Below the pieces are notes generated by a model. It worked only from the letters and a program-made list of their open reading frames with translations. It did no database searches and had not been told where the DNA came from. DNA of 64,000 nucleotides, taken from positions 1,169,501 through 1,233,500 of the forward strand of contig LT629764.1 in assembly GCA_900105225.1 (NCBI GenBank), written 5' to 3'. The DNA is from Paenibacillaceae bacterium GAS479 (GTDB lineage: Bacteria > Bacillota > Bacilli > Paenibacillales > Paenibacillaceae). The translations under genes and the position numbers were made by a program. Positions 56,546-63,674 of the stretch are shown piece after piece; position 1 is the stretch's first letter, and each line of letters starts with the position of its first letter.

Positions 56546-58995
56546 ATACCTACCTCCGAAGGAGTATCCGTCATTTGCTTCTGTGATTCCACGAGACGAT
56601 AATAGGTTCTTTTGCTCTTGTATAGTTCCTCGTGTGTGCCAGTTTCGACGATACGCCCCTGCTCCAACACAATGAGCCTATCAGCGTCACGCAGCGTTGA
56701 CAGCCGATGTGCAATAGCAATTGTCGTGCGGCCGCGCACGAGGCGGGCCAGAGCCTCCTGGATCGCTCGCTCGGTCTCCGTATCCACCGAAGCAGTCGCC
56801 TCATCGAGGATGAGAATTTCCGGATCGAGCAGTACGGCGCGAGCGATGGCGATGCGCTGTTTTTCCCCGCCTGACAGGCGGTGACCACGCTCACCAACCT
56901 GTGTCTCGTACCCTTCCGGCAGCCCGCAGATGAAGCCATGGGCGTTGGCCAGACGCGCAGCCTCGATGATTTCCTCCGGCGAGGCGTCTTTTTTGCCGTA
57001 GGCGATATTTTGCGCAATAGTTCCGTCAAAAAGAAAAGTTTCTTGCAGCACAACGCCAATGCGAGAGCGAAGACTCTCCTGAGCAATATCCCGCAGGTCG
57101 ATGCCATCCAGCGTTATGCTACCGCCATCCGGGTCATAAAAGCGGCAAACCAGATTAATGAGCGTGGACTTGCCTGCACCGGAAGGGCCGACCAAACCGA
57201 CCATTTCGCCAGGCTTGATCGTCAAGTCCATGTCCTTGAGAACGGCACGGCTTTTGTCATAACCATAACGTACGCCATTGAACCGGATCTCACCGCGAAC
57301 CGCCGTCAGCTGTACCGCATCCCCCCGATCTGGCGTGTCGCTTGCTGCATCCATCAGCTCGAAAATTCGCTCAGCAGAGCCCATAACTCGGTTGATCATA
57401 TTCAGTGAAGCTCCGAAGTACTGTAAGGGACCGAAAAACATAACCAAATAAGAGGCATAAGCGGTCAACGTGCCTAGTGACATGCCGCCCTGCAGCACAG
57501 ACTTGCCACCGCTATACCATACAAGCAGGCCAAAAGCCGCGATGACAAGCGAGAATAGCGGAGACACGCTCATCCAAAGATTACCCATGGAAATCATACG
57601 TTTAACCAAGGTGTCATTGGCCTTGGCGAATCGTTCCTTCTCACGCTTTTCCTGTGCGAATGCTTTGATAACACGAATTCCTTGCAGCGCCTCGCCGATG
57701 ACGTTGTTCACGTTCATGATGCTCATCCATTGCGAGTACCACATGATGCGAATACGCGGCCACAGCCAGAGGAATCCTCCGGCAAGAAACGGTACAGGGA
57801 TAAGAATCATCCATGTCAGCGGAGCGTTCAGGTAGAATAATAGCCCTAACACGCCTACGGCCATGAGCACTTGTGAGAGGAATTGAATGAAGCCATCGGT
57901 GAGGAACTGCTTTAGTTCTTCGGTGTCATTTTGGACGCGGCTGATGAACTGTGAAACCTGTCTCCGGTCAAAATAACTCATCGAAAGCCGCATAATCGCT
58001 TCAAAGGCATGCTTGCGGATATCGCCCATCAGCTTGCCGCCGAAGCGCAGGCCGATAAAGCTGCGCGCCATCGATACCCCGGTGCCGACCAAATGGATGG
58101 CAGCCATCGCGATGATAATTCCCATCAACACCGATGGGCTGCCGCTGCCGCTAGTGAAGTTGTCGATCAGCAGCTTCATGAGGTACGTCGGCAGCAGCTC
58201 GAAAACGATGCTGACGAGCAACAGCACGCCGCTTGCGATCATAAGCTTGCGATGCGGACGCGCATAAGCCATTATGCGGCGGACCATCATGTACTTGTTG
58301 CTGCAGCGGAGGCATTTGGTCCGCCGATGCCAGAGCCGCCTGCCGCATATGCGGCAGGCGTGATGCCCTGCGGCCGCGCCCGAAGGCTCGGCCGCATCGG
58401 CCCCGCCGACGGTGCTACGCACGTCGGCGGCACCGGCACTGCCCGCGCCGCGTTGCACGCGCGGCGGCAGCTTTGGCGCGCCCGCCTCCGGCGGCGCCGC
58501 AGCTGCGCGCCCGGCTTCGCCGGCGCGCTCTTGGCCGTGCAACGCCGGCCAAGCATCATCCGTGCCGGCTGCGCCGCCGGGCACGGCAACCCCAGCGGCC
58601 ACTCCCGGTACGGGGAGTGGCTCATCCAGCCATGCCGTTATTCGCGGCATGGCTTCGCGGTACGCTTCCATATGCGGAAGCGTGAACCTGGCTGCCTCGC
58701 GCATACCGTCGCGAGTCAGCAAATTGAGCGAGCCGCCTGCAACGCCTTCCCTAAGCTCGATCTCATCGATCGTGCCTTTGGGGAAACGTCTTTGCAGCCG
58801 CTCCTGCTCATCGACCACCACTACTTCGCGGTCGGTGAATACGAGCTCATAGCTCTGGAACTGACGAGCTTCGTTAATGTCCGCCTTCAGCCTGAGCCAG
58901 GCTCCGGTCAAACGCTGCTTCGGTACATCGCCCGCTCCATCGACACCTCTATGTTCCAAAAAGCGGCTCTTTCCCTTCACCTTTGTTCTTGCCAT
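56542..58995 (-). CDS. ABC exporter (fused permease-ATPase) with N-terminal DUF1854-associated domain and zinc ribbon
   Basis: 817 residues, longer than a standard half-transporter (about 580). Order: N-terminal soluble beta domain (25-122, for example SYELVFTDREVVVVDEQERL), an Ala/Gly/Pro-rich linker (about 125-210), a zinc ribbon with C214, C217, C228 and C231 (CRICGRRLWHRRTKCLRC), six membrane helices, then an ATPase with VGLVGPSGAGKSTLINLV, LSGGEKQRIAIARAVLL and ILILDEATAS. No peptidase C39 domain. AAGGAG precedes the start. It sits 72 bases after the peptidase gene and is the likely exporter of the locus; the substrate is not shown. Confidence 0.9.
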   Translation of the reverse strand: MARTKVKGKSRFLEHRGVDGAGDVPKQRLTGAWLRLKADINEARQFQSYELVFTDREVVVVDEQERLQRRFPKGTIDEIELREGVAGGSLNLLTRDGMREAARFTLPHMEAYREAMPRITAWLDEPLPVPGVAAGVAVPGGAAGTDDAWPALHGQERAGEAGRAAAAPPEAGAPKLPPRVQRGAGSAGAADVRSTVGGADAAEPSGAAAGHHACRICGRRLWHRRTKCLRCSNKYMMVRRIMAYARPHRKLMIASGVLLLVSIVFELLPTYLMKLLIDNFTSGSGSPSVLMGIIIAMAAIHLVGTGVSMARSFIGLRFGGKLMGDIRKHAFEAIMRLSMSYFDRRQVSQFISRVQNDTEELKQFLTDGFIQFLSQVLMAVGVLGLLFYLNAPLTWMILIPVPFLAGGFLWLWPRIRIMWYSQWMSIMNVNNVIGEALQGIRVIKAFAQEKREKERFAKANDTLVKRMISMGNLWMSVSPLFSLVIAAFGLLVWYSGGKSVLQGGMSLGTLTAYASYLVMFFGPLQYFGASLNMINRVMGSAERIFELMDAASDTPDRGDAVQLTAVRGEIRFNGVRYGYDKSRAVLKDMDLTIKPGEMVGLVGPSGAGKSTLINLVCRFYDPDGGSITLDGIDLRDIAQESLRSRIGVVLQETFLFDGTIAQNIAYGKKDASPEEIIEAARLANAHGFICGLPEGYETQVGERGHRLSGGEKQRIAIARAVLLDPEILILDEATASVDTETERAIQEALARLVRGRTTIAIAHRLSTLRDADRLIVLEQGRIVETGTHEELYKSKRTYYRLVESQKQMTDTPSEVGI

Positions 58996-59067
58996 CGTGC
59001 CGCTCCTTCCTCTCCGCCGAGAGTACCTCCACTCGCTGATCCACTAGATTCACCAGCTTCTATCAAT

Positions 59068-59775
59068 TCACCGCGATTGAGCGCGGTACATCGGCTTACG
59101 AGACATGCTCCAGTTACCGAGCTTGCGGGTGAACTTCCTCGCAATCGGCAGATGCAGCATAAGCAAGCGAATCAGCCTAGCTCTCCAGTGCTTGGGGGTT
59201 AACCAATGATCTCGTTCAGGTTCGATGCTCCTCGCGCCTGCTCCGTCCGCCGCTAACTCTCCAATTGCTCCAGAGCCTCCCCTAGTAGCCTTTTTTCCGC
59301 TGCCCGCTGCTTGTACACCGATTCCTGTAGAAACATCTCGCTTACCGCTAGCTATTTTCTCGCTGCCCGCCGCCAGCTCTCCGAGTCCAGTAGAACCTCG
59401 CTTACCGTTAGTCATTTTCTCACTACCAGATCGCTTACGCTTCACACCGGTCCACAATCCAAGAATCGCTTCGCCCGCTACGGGCTCGTCTGCGATATAA
59501 CTCGTATCCCCGCGAAACACATACTGCCTGCGGCTCTCCTCATCCCGAATCTCGACCAGACGATGCCCGGTCAGAATCCCGCTGCTGCTTACAAACAAGC
59601 ATATATCCCCTACCTCCAGATCCTGCGCGCGAACTCGCACAAAACGGCTGACATCGCCTTCCTGGATTAAGGGATACATGCTCATACCGAAGGAGGTCAG
59701 CTCCATGGAGCCGCGCTTATCGAGAAGTGCGGCGACCATTGGGGCGAGATTGCCATCCAGGTTATTCATTTTCAT
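59068..59775 (-). CDS. S24/S26-like peptidase with a repetitive insert
   Basis: 235 residues. The first 110 residues match the signal-peptidase-like S26 fold: ELTSFGMSMYPLIQEGD (probable catalytic Ser32), VGDICLFVSSSGILTGHRLV (probable His71 in place of the usual Lys) and YVFRGDTSYIADEPV. From about 115 to 183 come three imperfect repeats of about 20 residues of the GSEKxxxGKR..GxGELAA type, then a basic C-terminus. It lacks a clear N-terminal membrane helix. The start overlaps the PqqD-like gene by 14 bases. A role in cutting the leader of the nearby peptides is plausible but unproven. Confidence 0.8.
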   Translation of the reverse strand: MKMNNLDGNLAPMVAALLDKRGSMELTSFGMSMYPLIQEGDVSRFVRVRAQDLEVGDICLFVSSSGILTGHRLVEIRDEESRRQYVFRGDTSYIADEPVAGEAILGLWTGVKRKRSGSEKMTNGKRGSTGLGELAAGSEKIASGKRDVSTGIGVQAAGSGKKATRGGSGAIGELAADGAGARSIEPERDHWLTPKHWRARLIRLLMLHLPIARKFTRKLGNWSMSRKPMYRAQSR

Positions 59776-60046
59776 GTGTAATCAGTCCAACACGGATCAG
59801 CTCCGCTACGTATGCCTCCACATCCGATTGAACCTGTGCGCGATCCGCATCATATTCAGAAGCGATACGATCCGTCAACTGAGAGATTGTTTGAGAGTTT
59901 TCGAGCAGCTCCCAGATGTAACCGCCCATCTCATTCACTTTCGTAATGGAGTGGCTGTCCAGATCAAGCAGCACCCACTCCCCGTCAAGCTCCGCCGTTT
60001 CAATAAATTCCTGCCTCTGCAGAAGCTGATTCGTCAGTACAGTCAT
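59762..60046 (-). CDS. PqqD-like peptide-recognition protein
   Basis: 94 residues with the PqqD/RRE pattern: WVLLDLDSHSITKVNEMGGY, then IWELLENSQTISQLTDRIAS and QSDVEAYVAELIRVGLI. Stand-alone PqqD-like proteins bind the leader of ribosomal peptides and present them to modifying enzymes; in lasso clusters the equivalent is called B1. Its start overlaps the stop of the kinase-like gene (ATGA). Its presence two genes from tandem small peptides is the main reason to consider a RiPP-like locus. Confidence 0.88.
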   Translation of the reverse strand: MTVLTNQLLQRQEFIETAELDGEWVLLDLDSHSITKVNEMGGYIWELLENSQTISQLTDRIASEYDADRAQVQSDVEAYVAELIRVGLITHENE

Positions 60047-60849
60047 GATATTTGCCCCCAGAAGGTATCATTTTTCTGAAAATACAAGTTGTAAGCTGGC
60101 GTCTTCTGCACCACTTCGCGACATACCGCGATCATCTTGGCCGTCTCCAGCTTGCTATGCTTCCAGTAGAACACCTTATCCATCAGCCCGATCAACGTTT
60201 CTACCTTACCCATCGGGTCGCGCCTAACTTCAGGAGATTGGATCAAAAAATGAATGCCGCCAAGCTCGCAGACGCTAACGTCTCCCCGCTCCTCATTCTC
60301 ACTGCGCAGCGGCGAGTCCTGAATGGTCACCTTACCGTTCGGATCGAGCAACAGAAGCGTCGCTTCATCCGAAAGAATCGGGCGGGGCGCGGACAACTCG
60401 GCTACCGTCGATTTTCCCGCTCCGCTATGCCCGACAAACAGCCATGCTTTTCCGTTCTCTACAACGCAAGAGCTATGAATCAGCAGCCCTTTGCGACGGT
60501 GAATCAACCAAGCGCTGTACCAATTAAACAGAGCATGCTTGAGTGCAAGATCATCATATACCTGCAGCTCAACACGGCTATAGTCGACCGATGTCACCAT
60601 CCGATAATCCTTACGTGTGTAAGTGACTTCATCGTCTCCAGCTTCAATATCCACTGGCCCGTCATCATACATGGAGCCGTAAAAATCCTTTATGTAAAGC
60701 ACTGCTTCCTCAACCGATTCTCCGTCTGACACGCCGTTATTAACACTGAAATCCTCAGGAAAACGAGAGACCAGCCAGTCCCTCAAATGTTCGGTTTGCA
60801 CTTCGAAGCGAATCCGATGATCGCCAATTTTAGATTGATATAGATACAT
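60043..60849 (-). CDS. HPr-kinase-like P-loop protein
   Basis: 268 residues. The C-terminal half resembles HPr kinase/phosphorylase: RKGLLIHSSCVVENGKAWLF then Walker A VGHSGAGKSTVAEL (140-152) and ILSDEATLLLLD. The N-terminal half is unlike true HprK, and the HprK signature loop is not evident, so it is not the catabolite-repression enzyme. A homologue in the paeninodin lasso cluster phosphorylates the precursor peptide. The start ATG has GGGGTGAT upstream and lies inside a GATAC-N5-GTATC palindrome. Confidence 0.82.
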   Translation of the reverse strand: MYLYQSKIGDHRIRFEVQTEHLRDWLVSRFPEDFSVNNGVSDGESVEEAVLYIKDFYGSMYDDGPVDIEAGDDEVTYTRKDYRMVTSVDYSRVELQVYDDLALKHALFNWYSAWLIHRRKGLLIHSSCVVENGKAWLFVGHSGAGKSTVAELSAPRPILSDEATLLLLDPNGKVTIQDSPLRSENEERGDVSVCELGGIHFLIQSPEVRRDPMGKVETLIGLMDKVFYWKHSKLETAKMIAVCREVVQKTPAYNLYFQKNDTFWGQIS

Positions 60850-60857
60850 TACGTATC
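60843..60857. promoter_or_regulatory. GATAC-N5-GTATC palindrome over the kinase start codon
   Basis: GATACATTACGTATC (plus strand). The start codon of the HPrK-like gene (60847-60849) lies within it. A bound protein could block transcription passing through or an internal promoter; this is inference. Confidence 0.5.
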
Positions 60858-60894
60858 ACCCCATATGTGACAATTCGCCGCAACGATGGCCCGA

Positions 60895-60926
60895 GAGAGG
60901 GGAACGGCGTCTGCCAGTTCCCCCTC
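60895..60926 (-). other. intergenic hairpin between the peptide genes and the kinase gene
   Basis: GAGAGGGGAAC (60895-60905) pairs with GTTCCCCCTC (60917-60926). There is no T run after it, so it looks like a processing or attenuation stem that could keep peptide message more abundant than enzyme message. Confidence 0.5.
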
Positions 60927-60945
60927 TTCGACACGGTTACGGTTT

Positions 60946-61161
60946 TTAGCTAGTGCCGTCATAGCGGTCCAAATAGCCAAGCGGCTTCGGTCCACATCCG
61001 CAAGGCGGACCTCCTGGATCTCCGTAGAACAGCTTGCAAATAAACGGCTTAAAACCCTGGCTTTTGCACCATTTGTAAAAAAAGTTGTTGCTGATGTTGA
61101 CGGTCCCGAATTCGACCGCCTGATGACTGATTACGGCTGGTGCACGATACGGCTTCATCAT
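60946..61161 (-). CDS. candidate precursor peptide 1 of the RiPP-like locus
   Basis: 71 residues, ATG with GAGGTGGG upstream. The N-terminus MMKPYRAPAVISHQAVEF carries a Y-x2-P-x-V motif like the Y-x2-P-x-L recognition motif of lasso leaders. A block shared with the second peptide (residues 3-48, 38 of 46 identical) contains WCK and FKPFICKLFYGD; the C-terminal part is Gly/Pro-rich with C54 and C56 and ends PLGYLDRYDGTS. Four Cys in all. No membrane helix. The final Ser is of interest because paeninodin is phosphorylated on its last Ser. Function unknown. Confidence 0.7.
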   Translation of the reverse strand: MMKPYRAPAVISHQAVEFGTVNISNNFFYKWCKSQGFKPFICKLFYGDPGGPPCGCGPKPLGYLDRYDGTS

Positions 61162-61194
61162 CCGATACCCACCTCATCTAAAGAGCTGTAAATC

Positions 61195-61413
61195 CTATTT
61201 CTTTGGCGTCCAGCCATCCAAATGGCCAAGCGGCGTCGATACGCCGGAACCGCCTTTGAAGTTGCCGTCACCGTAGAACAGCTTGCAAATAAACGGCTTA
61301 AAGTTGTAGCACTTGCACCATTGATAGAAGAAATTATTGCTGATGTTGACGGTGCCGAATTCAACCGCCTGATGCGAAATAACCTTTGGTGACGAATAGG
61401 ATTTCATCGACAT
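61195..61413 (-). CDS. candidate precursor peptide 2 of the RiPP-like locus
   Basis: 72 residues, ATG with GAGGTGA seven bases upstream. It begins MSMKSYSSPKVISHQAVEF and shares the central block with peptide 1, including YQWCKCYNFKPFICKLFYGD, but diverges after residue 49 (GNFKGGSGVSTPLGHLDGWT). Cys at 33, 35 and 43. The pattern of a conserved front and variable back with a short common PLGxLD near the end is what is expected of paralogous precursors. Stop to next start is 33 bases. Confidence 0.7.
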   Translation of the reverse strand: MSMKSYSSPKVISHQAVEFGTVNISNNFFYQWCKCYNFKPFICKLFYGDGNFKGGSGVSTPLGHLDGWTPKK

Positions 61414-61440
61414 TGCTTTTTCACCTCGTACCTGCCTGAT

Positions 61441-61572
61441 ATTAAATGACTAGAAATTGTATGCTTGCATCAACGATAGAAGAAACCGCCTACCGGTCTT
61501 CCTGATGCCGGATTCGACCTATTTTGCATCATGACTTTGGGCGGGGCGCAAGCCTATCCGGAAACCACCTCG
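61441..61572 (-). pseudogene. decayed third copy of the precursor peptide gene
   Basis: Minus strand from the ribosome-site remnant GAGGTGG (near 61566-61572), through CCAAAG, to TTCTTCTATCGTTGATGCAAG, which aligns with TTCTTCTATCAATGGTGCAAG of copy 2 (the FFYxWCK codons) but carries a TGA in place of the Trp codon. The intervening distance is nearly equal (80 versus 81 bases). Only the front half remains; no open frame survives. It lies in the 5' untranslated part of the operon. Confidence 0.65.
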
Positions 61573-61580
61573 CTTTCTTT

Positions 61581-61609
61581 AATTTACGATACATTTTGTA
61601 TCATGTCAA
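61581..61609 (-). promoter_or_regulatory. promoter of the peptide operon with GATAC-N5-GTATC in the spacer
   Basis: Minus strand TTGACA (61604-61609), exactly 17 bases, TAAATT (61581-61586). The spacer is T-GATACAAAATGTATC-G, a perfect palindrome (61588-61602). The layout is the same as at the exopolysaccharide promoter, including GTATCGTAAA at the downstream edge. Repression by occlusion of the promoter is the simplest reading. Confidence 0.75.
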
Positions 61610-61611
61610 GA

Positions 61612-62106
61612 TTATTCCTCATCGGAATTACCCTGATATGACCAGAGGACCTTCCACTCACCAGCTTCCTCGGCGACGTATACGTTCTGCTCAATTTCGA
61701 ATACACCGAAGCTGCTGTTGTACTCCATGACAATCGGTACCGTGAACACCCCCTCCAGCGGAGGCTGGTCCTTACCAATCTGCCAAGATCCGACAGCTTT
61801 AAGCTCTCCGAGCTTGATGCCGAACGTCTCGACGCCGAAGTCCTGCATGAATACATGGGCTCGCTTCTGGATGTAGCTGTCCTTGGTAAAATGCTGTTTC
61901 ATTTGGGAATGAAACAGCTCCCAGGACCCTCCGAAGTTGCCCTCCCGCTCCATCGTGTAGAACTCCTGCACGACTTCACGGGCGCCCCCCGAATCAGCGC
62001 CCCCGAACAGTCCCGCAACGGATCGGATCAACAGCCACAGCAACCCGGCTACAATAACCAAGAGCAGTAGTCCGCCGAGCGGAAGCCGCCTTTTTCTACG
62101 GAACAT
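61612..62106 (-). CDS. single-pass membrane protein of unknown function
   Basis: About 164 residues from the ATG at 62106 (GGGGTGAGGAG upstream). One N-terminal helix (LPLGGLLLLVIVAGLLWLLI) then an external domain of about 125 residues starting VVQEFYTMEREGNFGGSWEL, which resembles NTF2-like or lumazine-binding secreted domains in its helix-then-strand layout; that is a weak impression. Last gene of the upstream run VanZ-LCP, ending just before the peptide promoter. Confidence 0.7.
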   Translation of the reverse strand: MFRRKRRLPLGGLLLLVIVAGLLWLLIRSVAGLFGGADSGGAREVVQEFYTMEREGNFGGSWELFHSQMKQHFTKDSYIQKRAHVFMQDFGVETFGIKLGELKAVGSWQIGKDQPPLEGVFTVPIVMEYNSSFGVFEIEQNVYVAEEAGEWKVLWSYQGNSDEE

Positions 62107-62133
62107 CTCCTCACCCCTGTCCCACAAAATGCC

Positions 62134-62682
62134 TTAAGATATGAGGCGGAGTAAGGGTTTAGACCTGCGGATCGCCTTCGAGATCATATATAGAACAACC
62201 ACCCCGAGGCTGCCGCCGATCATATCGATCAGGACGTCCTCGGGGTTGGGGGTGCGCGATAGGGAAAATTGCTGGTTGTACTCGTCCAAGCAGGCAATCA
62301 GCGCCGTCAATGACAGCGCGATGAATGCAGAAAGGCCACTGTTGACCCTGTATTGGCGTAACAGCAGCCAAGCAATCGCTGCAAGCACGGCGTATATGAA
62401 CAGATGAGCCGCCTTTCGGAAAAGGAATTCCACCAGATCATAGGGATTGAACTTTGTCATAAAAAACTGGCCGTTGTAATGGAAAGACATCGGTGGCAGA
62501 ATCTTGGTCACCGTCTCAGCATCAAACTTGCGCTCCAACGCTGGTTTGATGCTTTGAGTCTGATACGACTGGTTCGATAAAACAAAAATGATTACAATCC
62601 ATGACAGCAGGCAGCCCCATAACAGTGCTTTAAGCCGTCCAGAGCGGGCTTGCTTGCCGGGATTCCGGAAGCCTCTGTTCAT
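62134..62682 (-). CDS. VanZ family membrane protein
   Basis: About 182 residues with four to five hydrophobic helices. FLFRKAAHLFIYAVLAAIAW, then LTALIACLDEYNQQFSLSRT and PNPEDVLIDMIGGSLGVVV are the VanZ-like signature. VanZ relatives affect resistance to teicoplanin or other envelope-acting compounds; physiological role unknown. The start is uncertain (ATG at 62682 or upstream). Confidence 0.85.
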   Translation of the reverse strand: MNRGFRNPGKQARSGRLKALLWGCLLSWIVIIFVLSNQSYQTQSIKPALERKFDAETVTKILPPMSFHYNGQFFMTKFNPYDLVEFLFRKAAHLFIYAVLAAIAWLLLRQYRVNSGLSAFIALSLTALIACLDEYNQQFSLSRTPNPEDVLIDMIGGSLGVVVLYMISKAIRRSKPLLRLIS

Positions 62683-62723
62683 GGCGTTTTCACATCCCAT
62701 TCGAGTTATTAGCACTATCCAGC

Positions 62724-63674
62724 TTACTGCAGCGCTGCCTTTCCTTGCTGCTGATGCTCTTTGATCAAGTCGTGTACGCGGTTTCGCTCTGCCTGATCAA
62801 CCATGTAGTAATAGATGCCGCCGATTCTTGTACCTCGGCCCGTGATTTCCTGCTGAGAGATCCCTTCGATTTTCGGGCGGTAGTTCATGAGCAGATCCTT
62901 CATCCTGTCAAACGAGATATCCGTTTTCACATTGCTTCCGATCTGCTCCAGCATGCCGCTGGCCTTGGTCAAGCTACTGACAGTGAGCGCATTTTTCATT
63001 ACTTGCTGGATAATGTCGCGTTGACGGTTCTGCCGCCCAAAGTCGCCCCGTGGATCGTCGTAGCGCATACGGGAGTAGAGTAACGCCTGCTCGCCGCTTA
63101 GCAACAATTCACCCTTTTCGAACGTTTGACCCTCATAAGTAAAGGTGAACGAATTGTCTACTTTCACGCCGCCAAGCAGATCAACCACTTTCTCAAAACC
63201 TTCCATATTGACCTTCACGTAGTAGTCCACCGGATAGTCGAGGAAGCTCTCTACTGTCTGTACTGCCATCGTTACGCCTCCAAAGGCGTAAGCGTGGTTA
63301 ATCTTATCTTCCATGTCTCGGCCGACAATCGTCGTCCTTGTATCTCGTGGGATACTCAGCATGATTACATCGTTTTTCTCTGGATTGACGGCGAGCACCA
63401 TCATCGTATCGGCCCGTCCCACATCATTTTTCCGCTCGTCAACTCCCATTACCAAAACGGTGAATGGAAGATTGTCAGAGGGAACCGATTCAGCTGCAGG
63501 CTGAATTCCATTATCCTTGCTCACATAAACCGGACGTTTCGTCGGTTCATACACCTTGTTGGCGGTGCTTTTAATGGAATTGTAAAAGTACAAACCAAAA
63601 CCGAATGCTGCCGCCCCAGCAACAAGAAAAACCGAAAGGACGCCAATCAAAACTCGTCTCCGTTTCAGGCTCAT
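62724..63674 (-). CDS. LytR-CpsA-Psr (LCP) family protein
   Basis: 316 residues: one N-terminal helix (VLIGVLSVFLVAGAAAFGFG) and an external LCP domain with GRADTMMVLAVNPEKNDVIM, LSIPRDTRTTI, DKINHAYAFGGV, LLSGEQALLYSRMRYDD and GRQNRQRDII. LCP enzymes move lipid-linked polymers (teichoic acid, capsule) onto peptidoglycan. Its ATG overlaps the stop of the preceding gene. It is not next to the exopolysaccharide operon but could serve it. Confidence 0.93.
   Translation of the reverse strand: MSLKRRRVLIGVLSVFLVAGAAAFGFGLYFYNSIKSTANKVYEPTKRPVYVSKDNGIQPAAESVPSDNLPFTVLVMGVDERKNDVGRADTMMVLAVNPEKNDVIMLSIPRDTRTTIVGRDMEDKINHAYAFGGVTMAVQTVESFLDYPVDYYVKVNMEGFEKVVDLLGGVKVDNSFTFTYEGQTFEKGELLLSGEQALLYSRMRYDDPRGDFGRQNRQRDIIQQVMKNALTVSSLTKASGMLEQIGSNVKTDISFDRMKDLLMNYRPKIEGISQQEITGRGTRIGGIYYYMVDQAERNRVHDLIKEHQQQGKAALQ

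Noticed and set aside
58009-59202. Long plus-strand frame opposite the ABC exporter
   Set aside because: Shadow frame in GC-rich sequence; no ribosome site, no protein signature.
60043-60849. Calling the P-loop protein HPr kinase/phosphorylase (hprK)
   Set aside because: Only the Walker A half fits; the usual N-terminal domain and signature loop are missing and neighbours are RiPP-like, not lgt or ppaX.
60886-61191. Plus-strand frame opposite precursor peptide 1
   Set aside because: The minus-strand peptide has a ribosome site, a paralogue and operon context; the plus frame has none.
60946-61413. Calling the two peptides lasso precursors
   Set aside because: The leader motif is similar, but the expected short core with a Gly/Ala/Ser start and an Asp/Glu at position 7-9 is not evident and no cyclase is in the window.
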